Shown here in pieces: positions 1 to 9,410 of a stretch of 64,000 nucleotides of DNA. The notes under the pieces were generated by a model. It did no database searches and was not told the origin of the DNA. It was given only the letters and a program-made list of their open reading frames with translations. Source of the stretch: Pseudomonadota bacterium (GTDB lineage: Bacteria > Pseudomonadota > Gammaproteobacteria > Steroidobacterales > Steroidobacteraceae); assembly GCA_016705325.1 (NCBI GenBank), contig JADIYJ010000003.1, forward strand, positions 381,369 to 445,368, written 5' to 3'. Both the position numbers and the translations under genes were made by a program. Positions within the stretch are counted from its first letter, which is position 1, and the number at the start of each line of letters is the position of its first letter.

Positions 1-441
1 CGCAGTGAGCAAGGGCACGCCGAGTTTTCGGTTCGCTCGCCCATGCTGTTGCGCGCGCAGTTCGAACTCGGCGACGCCGTGAACCTGCTCACGAACGAAC
101 GTCGGCCGCTGGCCGGGTTTGCGCAGGCGTCGAACCTGCACGCGATTGCGGGCATCGGCCATCCCGATGCCTTTTTCCGCGGTCTGATGCAGCGTGGATT
201 GCACGTCGCGACGCACGCATTGCCCGACCACGCGCCGCTGGATGCAGGCGCGCTGCCGTTCCCTGCCGACGCCATTGTCCTGATGACCGAGAAAGATGCC
301 GTAAAATGCCGGCAGATCGCCCGTCCCGACTGGTGGTGGGTCGATCTCGAAGTGAGCATCGGTCGCGCTGAGGCCGCGGCGTTGCTGACATCCGTCCTTG
401 AGCGCACCGGCTTGACCGGTGCGGGAGTGTCCCTTGGATAA
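1..441 (+). CDS. lpxK: Tetraacyldisaccharide 4'-kinase, C-terminal part
   Basis: This is the 3' end of lpxK; the reading frame is open from the first base, so the start lies outside the window. LpxK phosphorylates the 4' position of the lipid A disaccharide at the inner membrane. The visible 146 residues include the segment VLMTEKDAVKC, which is characteristic of the C-terminal half of LpxK, followed by a WWVDLEV strand. The stop at 439-441 lies inside the start region of the next gene, and kdsB follows shortly after, an arrangement common in gammaproteobacteria. Confidence 0.9.
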   Translation, partial: RSEQGHAEFSVRSPMLLRAQFELGDAVNLLTNERRPLAGFAQASNLHAIAGIGHPDAFFRGLMQRGLHVATHALPDHAPLDAGALPFPADAIVLMTEKDAVKCRQIARPDWWWVDLEVSIGRAEAAALLTSVLERTGLTGAGVSLG

Positions 442-622
442 CAAGCTGCTCGACATCCTCGCCTGCCCGCTCTGCAAGGGGCCCCTGCAGTGGCACCGCG
501 ACGCGCAGACCCTGGTTTGCCGTGCCGACCGCCTGGCGTTTCCGGTGCGCGACGGTGTCCCGGCGATGCTCGAGGAAGAAGCCCGCCGCCTGAACTCCGA
601 CGACCCGCTGCTCAAGGACTGA
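434..622 (+). CDS. Trm112/YcaR family small protein
   Basis: A 62-residue protein of the Trm112-like (YcaR, UPF0434) family, usually encoded between lpxK and kdsB; its biochemical role is not settled. Family hallmarks are LLDILACPLCKG near the N-terminus and LAFPVRDGVPAML in the second half. I chose the TTG at 434 because it gives the usual MDNKLLDI start and has GGAG six bases upstream (424-427); a GTG at 419 is in frame but adds five unusual residues. The gene overlaps the lpxK stop, which suggests translational coupling. Confidence 0.85.
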   Translation: MDNKLLDILACPLCKGPLQWHRDAQTLVCRADRLAFPVRDGVPAMLEEEARRLNSDDPLLKD

Positions 623-628
623 GCGGGC

Positions 629-1414
629 GTGCCTTATCACGTCGTCATCCCGGCGCGGTACGCCTCGACGCGCCTGCCCGGTAAGCCGCTGCTCGACATC
701 GGCGGTCGCACGATGATCCAGCGCGTGGTGGAGCAGGCTGCAGCCAGCGGCGCAGATCAAGTGCTGGTCGCCACCGACGACGAACGCATTGCAGCGGCAG
801 TCCACGACCCGCGACAACCGTCGTCAGCGATCGCGATGATGACCGATGCAGCGCTGCCGTCCGGCACGGATCGCGTCGCCGCCGTCGCGCGTCAGCGGGG
901 CTGGGACGACGACACGATCGTCGTCAACGTGCAGGGCGATGAGCCTTTCGTGCCGCCGCGCCTGATCGGCCAGGTGGCCCGTCTGCTGGCACCTGATCCG
1001 GTCGCCGCCATCGCCACGCTCGCCGCGCCGATCGAATCGCTGCACGAGTTCCTGGATCCCAACGTGGTCAAGGTGGTGTTCGCGGCCGACGGTGCGGCGC
1101 TGTATTTCAGTCGCGCACCCATTCCCTGGTCGCGGGACGGCGCAGCCGCGGGCCGCGGCAGCCAGACTGACTTTTTCGGGGCGCTGCGACACGTCGGCCT
1201 GTATGCCTATCGCGTTGGCGCGCTCAAACGCCTCACCGCCATGGCGCCTTCGAGCTACGAACAGTCCGAGAAACTCGAGCAGTTGCGCGCCCTGCAGGCG
1301 GGGCTGCGCATCACGGTAGCGCTGTGCGCCGAGCCGCCCGGCCCGGGCATCGATACCGATGCAGACCTGCAGCGCGCACGGGCGCGTGCCGCGACGGAAC
1401 CTGGAGAAAGTTGA
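629..1414 (+). CDS. kdsB: 3-deoxy-manno-octulosonate cytidylyltransferase
   Basis: CMP-Kdo synthetase of 261 residues, the usual family length. It activates Kdo with CTP for transfer to lipid A in the cytoplasm. Seen directly: the nucleotide-binding start VVIPARYASTRLPGKPLLDI, the motif VNVQGDEPF near residue 95, and HVGLYAYRVGAL near residue 190. It starts with GTG seven bases after the preceding stop and is followed two bases later by the LAB_N gene, so lpxK, the Trm112-like gene, kdsB and the LAB_N gene form one envelope operon. Confidence 0.96.
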   Translation: MPYHVVIPARYASTRLPGKPLLDIGGRTMIQRVVEQAAASGADQVLVATDDERIAAAVHDPRQPSSAIAMMTDAALPSGTDRVAAVARQRGWDDDTIVVNVQGDEPFVPPRLIGQVARLLAPDPVAAIATLAAPIESLHEFLDPNVVKVVFAADGAALYFSRAPIPWSRDGAAAGRGSQTDFFGALRHVGLYAYRVGALKRLTAMAPSSYEQSEKLEQLRALQAGLRITVALCAEPPGPGIDTDADLQRARARAATEPGES

Positions 1415-1416
1415 CC

Positions 1417-1731
1417 ATGAATGAACCGATGCTGGTGGCGTTTGGCGTCACGATCACGGCGTGGAAGCTGATTGGTTACCTCGGCGTGGCGTTGTTCGCC
1501 GGTCGCTGGTTCGTCCAGATGTTCTATTCGCGCCGCCACGGCCGACCCGTCGTTCCGACGGTGTTCTGGATGATGAGTATCAGCGGCAGCCTGCTGCTGC
1601 TGGCGTACTTCACGTTCGGCAAGAACGATTCGGTCGGCATCCTCTCGAACCTGTTTCCGGCCGGCGTCGCGGGCTACAACCTGGTCCTGGACCTGCGGCA
1701 TAGGAAGGTGAAACAGGAGGTCAGGGGTTAG
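1417..1731 (+). CDS. LAB_N (lipid A biosynthesis N-terminal) domain membrane protein
   Basis: A 104-residue membrane protein matching the LAB_N domain, originally seen at the N-terminus of some LpxB proteins and also found as a stand-alone protein beside lipid A or glycosyltransferase genes. It shows about three hydrophobic segments and the family pattern GRWFVQMFYSRRHGRPVVP, then FWMMSISGSLLLL and NLVLDLRH. The function of the stand-alone form is not established. Oddity: the last residues and the TAG stop (1729-1731) lie inside a G-rich repeat unit described separately, so the natural C-terminus may have been altered. Confidence 0.85.
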   Translation: MNEPMLVAFGVTITAWKLIGYLGVALFAGRWFVQMFYSRRHGRPVVPTVFWMMSISGSLLLLAYFTFGKNDSVGILSNLFPAGVAGYNLVLDLRHRKVKQEVRG

Positions 1732-1768
1732 GGGACAGGGGCTGGGGGTTAGTCGGAAGCGGCTGCGC
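1719..1768 (+). repeat. G-rich interspersed repeat unit (left copy)
   Basis: A run of GGGG-spaced units with the core TTAGGGGACAGGGG, ending in GGTTAGTCGGAAGCGGCTGC. The same core appears inverted at 2600-2625, and a longer form with both arms lies inside dnaE2 at 35340-35430. The unit supplies the TAG stop of the LAB_N gene. It resembles a short non-coding mobile repeat; no transposase is present. Confidence 0.6.
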
Positions 1769-1860
1769 CGAGGAATACGGCCACCGCTTCGTACGATACT
1801 GTCGTCGAGCTGAGACGATAGATTCCCAGATCATTCCTCTCGATCACCAGTGAAAGCCTG

Positions 1861-2541
1861 ATGCTGCAGCGAGTCGCGGAAAGTTTCCTCCTGTGCTGCC
1901 TTGTACTGTGCGGCACGCCGGCGTCGGCGCAGTCTGCGGTGGCGATCGAACAGGAGCCAGCTCATCGACTCGTGCTGCAGAACCGGCACGTGCGGGTATT
2001 CGAGGTCTGGTTGCCGCCCGGCGAAGAGTCGCTCTGGCACGTTCATCGGCACGATGGAATTTCGGTGCGGCTGGCAGACGCGACCATTGCAGACCAGCCA
2101 GAGGATGGGCCAGAGGAAACGTTGCGTCTGCGTCGGGGAGCGGTGGCCTACGGCGCCACGCCGACAGAGCGCACGCACCTCGTCCGTAACGTCGGCGAGA
2201 CGACGTTTCACAACATCTACATTGAATTGTTGACCGACCCGGAAGTCGGTAAAGATGACGAGCCAGCTTCGGCTCGGCGTGCAGAATTCGAGAACAATCG
2301 CGTGCGCGCGCTGCGTCGGATTCTGGCGCCTGGCGAATCGACCGACATGCACACGCACATTTCGAGTGGTGTGGCCGTGCTGGTCACCGCGGGTCGCCTT
2401 GAGATCTCGTCTCCGGAGCGGGTGGCGAGAACCAGTGACGTAAACGCCGGCGCGGTGCAATGGATCGACTCGGGAACCACCCATTCATTGAAGAATATCG
2501 GCGACGCGCCGGTCGAAATCGTCGACGTCGAGCCCAGGTAG
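1861..2541 (+). CDS. Exported cupin-domain protein
   Basis: A 226-residue protein with an apparent signal peptide (hydrophobic residues 8-22, ending ASAQS) and two cupin-like segments. The first is around residues 45-75 (WLPPGEESLWHVHRHDG, with closely spaced histidines) and the second around residues 145-180 (LAPGESTDMHTHISSGVAVL). Cupins bind metals and many small ligands, so no specific reaction can be assigned. It is probably periplasmic. The gene stands alone between two inverted copies of a G-rich repeat, which may mark it as an inserted cassette. Confidence 0.65.
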   Translation: MLQRVAESFLLCCLVLCGTPASAQSAVAIEQEPAHRLVLQNRHVRVFEVWLPPGEESLWHVHRHDGISVRLADATIADQPEDGPEETLRLRRGAVAYGATPTERTHLVRNVGETTFHNIYIELLTDPEVGKDDEPASARRAEFENNRVRALRRILAPGESTDMHTHISSGVAVLVTAGRLEISSPERVARTSDVNAGAVQWIDSGTTHSLKNIGDAPVEIVDVEPR

Positions 2542-2599
2542 CGGGTCTTTGCGGCGACGGCGGCTGATTCGTCTGGTCGAAGCGAATTCTCTCCACTCC

Positions 2600-2625
2600 G
2601 ACTGACCCCTGTCCCCTACCGCCCC
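2600..2625 (-). repeat. G-rich interspersed repeat unit (right, inverted copy)
   Basis: On the minus strand this reads GGGCGGTAGGGGACAGGGG followed by TCAGTCGG, matching the unit at 1719-1768 in inverted orientation. Its TAG is the stop codon of rluF. The two copies bracket the cupin gene. Confidence 0.55.
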
Positions 2626-3353
2626 TTGAGCGAAAGTGTTGAACGTTTGCGCTCAGGCGGCACCCGCAGTGGCTTCACCTCGGCCGGGGTCAGGTCGCGC
2701 CACTTGCCCAGCGGCAGCGTGCCGAGCTGGATGTGCATGATCCGCACGCGCTGCAGGCGCCGCACCGTGTAATCAAAGTGCTCGCACATGCGGCGGATCT
2801 GGCGGTTGAGTCCCTGCGTCAGCACGATCCGGAACGTATTGCGGCCGACCTGCGTGACGCGGCAGGGATTGGTCATCGTCTCGAGGATCGGGACGCCACG
2901 GGCCATCCCCGACAGGAATTCGCTGGTCAGCGGCCGGTCGACCGAGACGATGTATTCCTTCTCGTGCTCGTGCTCGGCACGCAGCACGCGATTGACGATG
3001 TCGCCGTCGTTGGTGAGCAGGATCAAGCCTTCGGATTCCTTGTCCAGGCGTCCGATCGGAAAGATGCGCTCGCGGTGGCCCACGAAATCGACGATGTTGT
3101 CCGGCACGTCGCGGTCGGTTGTGCATTCGATGCCGATCGGCTTGTTCAACGCGAGGTAGACGCGCTCGGGCTTGAAGTTCAGCGGCCGGCCATCGAGCGA
3201 TACTTCGTCGCCTGTCGCGACCTTGGTGCCGAGCACGGCGGTCATGCCGTTGACCGCGACGCGGCCGGCCTCGACCCACAGGTCGGCCTGGCGACGCGAA
3301 CAGACCCCCGTTTCGCTGAGATACTTGTTGATCCGGACGCTGGAGTCAGCCAC
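2616..3353 (-). CDS. rluF: 23S rRNA pseudouridine(2604) synthase
   Basis: A 245-residue RsuA-family pseudouridine synthase with an N-terminal S4 RNA-binding domain (SVRINKYLSETGVCSRRQAD). The catalytic loop is FPIGRLDKESEGLILLTND, with the conserved Asp. The C-terminal stretch MCEHFDYTVRRLQRVRIMHI followed by PLGKWRDLTPAE closely follows E. coli RluF, which modifies U2604 of 23S rRNA, rather than RluB or RluE. The GTG start at 3353 overlaps the yciH stop (3346-3348), giving MetAlaAspSerSerValArg as in RluF relatives. An earlier in-frame start would add an unrelated antisense-like leader. Its stop lies within a G-rich repeat. Confidence 0.9.
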   Translation of the reverse strand: MADSSVRINKYLSETGVCSRRQADLWVEAGRVAVNGMTAVLGTKVATGDEVSLDGRPLNFKPERVYLALNKPIGIECTTDRDVPDNIVDFVGHRERIFPIGRLDKESEGLILLTNDGDIVNRVLRAEHEHEKEYIVSVDRPLTSEFLSGMARGVPILETMTNPCRVTQVGRNTFRIVLTQGLNRQIRRMCEHFDYTVRRLQRVRIMHIQLGTLPLGKWRDLTPAEVKPLRVPPERKRSTLSLKGR

Positions 3354-3708
3354 CGGACCGGCGCACCGTGTAGCCGAGCCTGCCGAGTTCCTCGACCAGC
3401 AGGTCCCGGTGGTCACCCTGGATCTCGATGACCCCGGCGTCGACGGTGCCGCCGCAGCCACAGCGCTTCTTCAGCCGGGTGGCCAGGACATCGAGTTCGT
3501 CGCCGGCAAGGGGCACGCCCTTGATCACCGTGACGCCCTTGCCCTTGCGGCCCTTGGTCTCGCGACCAACGCGCACGATGCCGTCGCCTGCCGCCACGAC
3601 CGGCTGCGCCGGCTTGCTGCGCTTGCAGCGGCACTCGGCCAGCGGGCGGGTGCATTCCGGGCAAAGGCGCCCGGGGCCGGTGGAGTAGACGAGACGATTG
3701 GAGCTCAT
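3346..3708 (-). CDS. yciH: Translation initiation factor SUI1/YciH-like
   Basis: A 120-residue protein of the eIF1/SUI1 family. The conserved core is seen as VTVIKGVPLAGDELDVLATR, then LKKRCGCGGTVDAGVIEIQG and HRDLLVEELGRLGYTVRRSGG. E. coli YciH is 108 residues and discriminates aberrant initiation complexes in vitro. The N-terminal tail has four cysteines (CPECTRPLAECRCK), a possible zinc site. ATG at 3708 gives the usual MSSNRLVYST start. The stop overlaps the rluF start, so the two translation-related genes are probably coupled. Confidence 0.9.
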   Translation of the reverse strand: MSSNRLVYSTGPGRLCPECTRPLAECRCKRSKPAQPVVAAGDGIVRVGRETKGRKGKGVTVIKGVPLAGDELDVLATRLKKRCGCGGTVDAGVIEIQGDHRDLLVEELGRLGYTVRRSGG

Positions 3709-3793
3709 CGTGGAGCATTGTAAGCCATGGTCAACGGGTGCCACATGGCCAAGCCGGCTCGCGCAGACCGAACTGCACCGGCACAATTGACCC

Positions 3794-4789
3794 ATGACCG
3801 ATCCCAGCATCGAAATCGAAACGGATCGCCTGCGACTGCGCAGGCTCGACACCACGGATGCCTCCTTCATCCTCCACCTCGTCAATGAACCCTCCTGGCT
3901 GCGGTTCATCGGCGACCGGGGAGTGCACGATCTCGACGGCGCTCGGCGCTACATTGCCGACGGGCCGCAGCGCCTGTATGCCAATCACGGGTTCGGGCTC
4001 TTCCTGGTCGAGCGTCGCAGCGATGCCGTGCCGCTCGGCCTGTGCGGACTGATCAAGCGCGACACGCTGCCCGACGTCGACATCGGCTTTGCCCTCCTGC
4101 CCGAGCACTGGAGCCAGGGGTACGCGCGCGAGGCGGCCGAGGCCACGCTGCGGTATGCGCGGGAGCGACACCACCTGCCGCGCGTGGTTGCGATCACGAG
4201 TCTCGACAACGTGGCCTCGGGCCGCCTGCTCGAGCGGATCGGCCTGCAGTTCGAAGGCACCGTCCGACTGGCCGGCAGCAACGAGGACGTGCGCCTCTAC
4301 GGCACGACGCGTGCCTATCAGTTCGATGCGCCGAACACCCGTCCCGTCTTCGACGGCTTGTGGACGTCGGGCCAGCTCTCATCGGCCGATATTCAGCGCC
4401 TGCCGGAGTTCGGCATCGAAGCGGTCATCAATCTTGCATTGCCGACCGCGTCCAATGCGCTGCCCGGCGAAGCCGAAGCCGTCTCGGGGCAGGGCATGGC
4501 CTTCGTGCAGATCCCCGTGCCCTGGGAAAAGCCCGAGCCGCGGCACTTGCAGCAGTTCTTCGGCGTGATGGACGCGTTCGGCGGGCGCAGGCTCTGGGTC
4601 CATTGCGCCAGGAACTTCCGCGTCTCGGCGTTCGTCTATCTTTACCGTCGACTGCGCCTCGGAGAAGGTCACGAAGCCGCACTGCATCCTATGCGTACGG
4701 TGTGGCAGCCCAATCCGATCTGGCAGGCTTTCATCGATCAGTCACTGTCGAACCTGGATCAGGACCCGGTCGCCGGCACCACCCGGTAG
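3794..4789 (+). CDS. GNAT acetyltransferase fused to a tyrosine-phosphatase-like domain
   Basis: A 331-residue two-domain protein. Residues 1-170 are a RimJ/RimL-type GNAT domain (IETDRLRLRRLDTTDA at the start, the acetyl-CoA loop LLPEHWSQGYAREAAEATLR, then NVASGRLLERIGLQFEG). Residues 180-330 resemble a small cytosolic phosphatase fold: GLWTSGQLSSADIQRLPEFG, AVINLALP, and the loop VHCARNFRVSAFVYLYRR. The putative active loop is C-x4-R, one residue shorter than the classic C-x5-R, so catalysis is uncertain. Substrates cannot be named. It overlaps the convergent dehydrogenase gene by 31 bases. Confidence 0.8.
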   Translation: MTDPSIEIETDRLRLRRLDTTDASFILHLVNEPSWLRFIGDRGVHDLDGARRYIADGPQRLYANHGFGLFLVERRSDAVPLGLCGLIKRDTLPDVDIGFALLPEHWSQGYAREAAEATLRYARERHHLPRVVAITSLDNVASGRLLERIGLQFEGTVRLAGSNEDVRLYGTTRAYQFDAPNTRPVFDGLWTSGQLSSADIQRLPEFGIEAVINLALPTASNALPGEAEAVSGQGMAFVQIPVPWEKPEPRHLQQFFGVMDAFGGRRLWVHCARNFRVSAFVYLYRRLRLGEGHEAALHPMRTVWQPNPIWQAFIDQSLSNLDQDPVAGTTR

Positions 4790-5958
4790 ATCACGCCCGC
4801 GTAGTCGTCAGTGATGAAAATGGCGCCGTCGGGGCCTTGTGCAATACCGGCGGGTCGGCCGAGAACGCCTGCGTCACCGAGAAAGCCTGTCAGGAAGTCG
4901 CGTTCGACGATGCTCCCGTCCGGTCGCCAGTCCAGGGCGACCACCTTGTAGCCGTCGGGCCGACTGCGATTCCACGAACCGTGCAGCGCGACGAGCGCCG
5001 TGCGTGAATAGCCGGGCGGAAGGTTCGGGCCGCGCAGGAACGCGAGCCCGAGGGGCGCATGGTGCGCGCGAAACGCGTGTACCGGCGTGACGGCGCGGGC
5101 AGCCTCCGCCACATGTCCGGCACCAAAGTCGGGGTCGGGCACGCCGGCGCCGTAGACGAACGGCCAGCCATAGAATTTGTTCTGCTCGATGCGATTGAGT
5201 TCGTCGGGCGGCAGGTCGTCGCCCAGCAGGTCGCGACCATTTTCGGTGGCGTAGAGCGTGCCATCCCACGGCGCCCAGTCCAGGCCTACGCTGTTGCGCA
5301 GCCCGGTGGCGTAGATCTCGCGCTGGCTGCCGTCGGGCTGCATGCGCATGATCGTCGCGCGGCGCTCGTCCTTCTCGATGCAGACATTGCAGGACGAGCC
5401 CTGCGACACGTAGAGCCAGCCGTCGGGGCCGAAGCCGAGGGTTTTCGTCCTGTGAAAGCCATCGTCCGTGAAGTCGTCGACGACGTGCTCGAAGGCGCCG
5501 GACACCCGGCCCGATTCTGCGTCGAAGCGGATGCGACCGATGCCATTCGACTCGCCGACGTACAGCCACCCGTCGTGCAGGGCGAGTCCATGCGGGTGTC
5601 GCAGATTGGTCAGTAGTTTGCGCACCGCGTCCGGCTTGCCGTCGCCGTTGGCGTCACGCTCCAGCAGCACGATTTCATCGGCGCGCGTGCGGGCCACGAT
5701 CAGGTCGCCGCGCGGAGTTGCGAGCGGCCAGCGGGCGAGGGGCACGTCGGTGGAATACAGCTCAAGCCTGAAGCCATTGGCGACCCGCAACTGCGACGCA
5801 ACCTGCTCTGCAGTCGGCGGCTCGATCGAGCGGCCGAGCAGGAAATCGAGCATGACTTTCTTGTCGCCGACCGCGACCGGGCCAAACCAGACGTAGCCGA
5901 GGCCGGCGACAACGAGCAACGCGAAGGCGAGCAGGAGCACGAGCAGGAGCTTCTTCAT
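4759..5958 (-). CDS. PQQ-dependent sugar/sorbosone dehydrogenase-like protein
   Basis: A 399-residue exported beta-propeller protein of the glucose/sorbosone dehydrogenase family. The start at 5958 gives MKKLLLVLLLAFALLVVAG, a signal peptide or N-terminal anchor; an in-frame ATG at 6000 would add 14 residues before it. Family features: RTRADEIVLLERDANGDGKPD, HPHGLALHDGWLYVGE, LGFGPDGWLYVSQGSSCN, RNSVGLDWAPWDGTLYATEN, and the C-terminal GIAQGPDGAIFITDDYAGVI. Such proteins oxidise sugars or related aldehydes in the periplasm with bound PQQ. No PQQ biosynthesis gene is in the window, so substrate and cofactor are inferred from family only. Confidence 0.8.
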   Translation of the reverse strand: MKKLLLVLLLAFALLVVAGLGYVWFGPVAVGDKKVMLDFLLGRSIEPPTAEQVASQLRVANGFRLELYSTDVPLARWPLATPRGDLIVARTRADEIVLLERDANGDGKPDAVRKLLTNLRHPHGLALHDGWLYVGESNGIGRIRFDAESGRVSGAFEHVVDDFTDDGFHRTKTLGFGPDGWLYVSQGSSCNVCIEKDERRATIMRMQPDGSQREIYATGLRNSVGLDWAPWDGTLYATENGRDLLGDDLPPDELNRIEQNKFYGWPFVYGAGVPDPDFGAGHVAEAARAVTPVHAFRAHHAPLGLAFLRGPNLPPGYSRTALVALHGSWNRSRPDGYKVVALDWRPDGSIVERDFLTGFLGDAGVLGRPAGIAQGPDGAIFITDDYAGVIYRVVPATGS

Positions 5959-6077
5959 GCGCGGCAGTCTAGCGTCTGGCCTCATGGGTCGGTACCGCAC
6001 TCATGACGCGTCGTTTGCCGATCGTGCCGAAACCCTGTAAAAGCAGGTGCGCAAAGATCTCGACGGGGCAGATTCCC

Positions 6078-6428
6078 ATGAAAGACCGCTCTGAATCGAA
6101 CCCCGGAACAGAACCGACGCCGGCGACGGCGCCGGACGATGCGCCGGACCTGCTGCAAGGGGCCAGGGTCTTCCGCCCGATCCACCCGTCCGAAGGCATC
6201 ATCGGCGATGACGACGACACCGCCCGATTGCCGAAGATCACGAACTTCCCGGAAGGAATCGAAGTCGTCGAGCATTCGGTCTGTCGTGCCGTCGGCCAGT
6301 GGGTATTGATGGTGCGGTGCCAGTGTGGAAAGCGCTGGTTCGAAGTCGAGGCAATCGACGCTGCGACCTGTCCGCGCTGCAAGGCACTGGTCTATGTCGA
6401 CGTGCTCCAGGCCCGGCCCGACCCATGA
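6078..6428 (+). CDS. Hypothetical protein with C-terminal zinc-ribbon-like cysteines
   Basis: A 116-residue protein I do not recognise. The N-terminal third is acidic and low in complexity. The C-terminal half holds CQCGKRWFEVEAIDAATCPRC, two cysteine pairs spaced like a small zinc ribbon. ATG at 6078 is preferred because GGGG precedes it (6064-6067); the frame is open upstream to 6003 but that part reads as arbitrary sequence. Its stop overlaps the next start (ATGA at 6425-6428), so it is cotranscribed with the DUF2845 gene. Confidence 0.6.
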   Translation: MKDRSESNPGTEPTPATAPDDAPDLLQGARVFRPIHPSEGIIGDDDDTARLPKITNFPEGIEVVEHSVCRAVGQWVLMVRCQCGKRWFEVEAIDAATCPRCKALVYVDVLQARPDP

Positions 6429-6718
6429 AGTATGGCCATGGTCATGCGCTCGCCGTGACGGCCTGCTTCGCCGCTGCCGCGCCGACATTTGCGGATGACA
6501 GTTTCCGGTGCGGCAGCAAACTGATCGTGACTGGCATGACGCAGGCCGAGGTGCTGCAGCTTTGTGGACCGCCCGAGTCGTCGAGCGAGGAAAGTTTGCC
6601 GGTACGGAGCGGGAGCCAGGTCGTCGGCGAGACCAGGACCTATCGCTGGACGTACGAATCCTACGGCGCCACCCGCGTCCTGGTATTCGATCAGGACGTG
6701 CTCAAGTCGATCAAGTGA
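6425..6718 (+). CDS. DUF2845 family exported protein
   Basis: A 97-residue protein with a signal peptide (ALAVTACFAAAAPTFA, cleavage before Asp-Asp-Ser) and the DUF2845 pattern: FRCGSKLIVTGMTQAEVLQL, then CGPPESS and TYRWTYESYGATRVLVFDQD. Two cysteines could form a disulfide in the periplasm. Many relatives in gammaproteobacteria are of similar size; function is unknown. It overlaps the preceding hypothetical gene by four bases. Confidence 0.75.
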   Translation: MKYGHGHALAVTACFAAAAPTFADDSFRCGSKLIVTGMTQAEVLQLCGPPESSSEESLPVRSGSQVVGETRTYRWTYESYGATRVLVFDQDVLKSIK

Positions 6719-6958
6719 GTGCCGGCCGTTACGGCGCGCACCTGTTGCCTCGATCTGCTGGAGAGTCCTGCCTGCGTGGATTGATGCGGTTGGATGGGCG
6801 CGTTCCTCGTCGGGTCCGCAGGCTGGTGGCTTGGAGCCAAGCGGCCTCGGCGCCGTCGTGCTGGGAGAGGGCGGCGCGGACTCTATGTCGGACACCGCTG
6901 GTTCGATCAGAACCTGAAGTGAAGGTGCCGGCCGACGTGCAGCGGGGTTGAGGGACTC

Positions 6959-7438
6959 GTGACGAACCCTTATCTCGAACCAGTCGCTCCCTTCTGGACA
7001 CGCGTTGCCGGCATTGCGCTCCTGGTTGCAGCGACCAGCCTGACTGCCGTGCTCGGCCTCGGTATTGTCGATTTTGCTGCGCATGCGGCAAGCCGCCGGG
7101 CACTCACGAGTTCAACGGTCGTTTTCGCCCTCATCCTGCTGGCGCTGTGCGGGATCTGCTGGCAGGCCGGATTTCGCCTCGCATTCAATCGACGCGGCGG
7201 TCAACCGACGCTCTTTTCCCGGCCGGCCTGGTTTGCCATAGGCACGGCACTGACGGTGATAGCCGTATTGATGGCTGCCGTCATTTTCTCGGCGCGACGA
7301 CCGACGCTTCTCGATTACCAGGTGGTCTTGTCCCTAGGCGCCTTAGGGGTCTGGTGCCTCGTGCTGGCGTTCCGTAGACGCACCGAACGACGCACCGAAA
7401 CAACGAACCGTGAAGGTAAGCACGACGAACGCGTCTGA
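6959..7438 (+). CDS. Hypothetical membrane protein
   Basis: A 159-residue protein with four evident hydrophobic segments (about residues 14-34, 45-65, 88-108 and 115-135) joined by short arginine-containing loops. No family is recognised. The GTG start at 6959 has GAGG a few bases upstream. The stop is immediately followed by the convergent DUF779 stop. The 240 bases before it (6719-6958) show no other convincing gene. Confidence 0.55.
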   Translation: MTNPYLEPVAPFWTRVAGIALLVAATSLTAVLGLGIVDFAAHAASRRALTSSTVVFALILLALCGICWQAGFRLAFNRRGGQPTLFSRPAWFAIGTALTVIAVLMAAVIFSARRPTLLDYQVVLSLGALGVWCLVLAFRRRTERRTETTNREGKHDERV

Positions 7439-7816
7439 TCAGGCAGGGCGGCGATCGGCCTCGTCGAGTTCCGCCATCTCCGCCGCGGTGAACACCCGCG
7501 ACCGGGTGTGGAAGGCCTTGCCTTCCGGGCCCTCGAGCGAAAACGTTCCGCCGTGGCCCTCGATCACGTCGATGATCAACTGCGTGTGGCGCCAGTACTC
7601 GTACTGCGACTTGCCGATGTAGAACGGGCAGCCGCCGATGTCGCCCAGCAACACGTCGCCCGCGCCGATCGTGAGTTCGCCCAGCAGGTAGCAGTTGGCT
7701 GCACTGTTGTCGCAACAGCCACCGGACTGATGAAACATCAGTCCGGGGCCGTGCTTCGACTTCAGCAGTTCGATCAGTTCGACGGCCGCTGCCGTGGCGA
7801 TGACCTTCTCGACCAT
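7439..7816 (-). CDS. DUF779 domain protein
   Basis: A 125-residue DUF779 protein, a family repeatedly encoded directly after NAD-dependent aldehyde dehydrogenases. It has the conserved core GPGLMFHQSGGCCDNSAANC and GDVLLGDIGGCPFYI, then YEYWRHTQLIIDV. The paired cysteines suggest metal binding, but no activity is established. ATG at 7816 lies two bases beyond the dehydrogenase stop, so the pair is certainly an operon. Confidence 0.9.
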   Translation of the reverse strand: MVEKVIATAAAVELIELLKSKHGPGLMFHQSGGCCDNSAANCYLLGELTIGAGDVLLGDIGGCPFYIGKSQYEYWRHTQLIIDVIEGHGGTFSLEGPEGKAFHTRSRVFTAAEMAELDEADRRPA

Positions 7817-7818
7817 GT

Positions 7819-9339
<1,521 letters not shown>

Positions 9340-9410
9340 GTCGTGTCCCCCTGATTGAACGGCGTCATCCTATACCCGAAATCTGCGCCGAGGTCCCGAG
9401 TTGGCGCTCC

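Noticed and set aside
6719..6958. A possible small gene between the DUF2845 gene and the membrane protein gene
   Set aside because: The open frames here lack a ribosome-binding site and read as arbitrary Arg-rich sequence.
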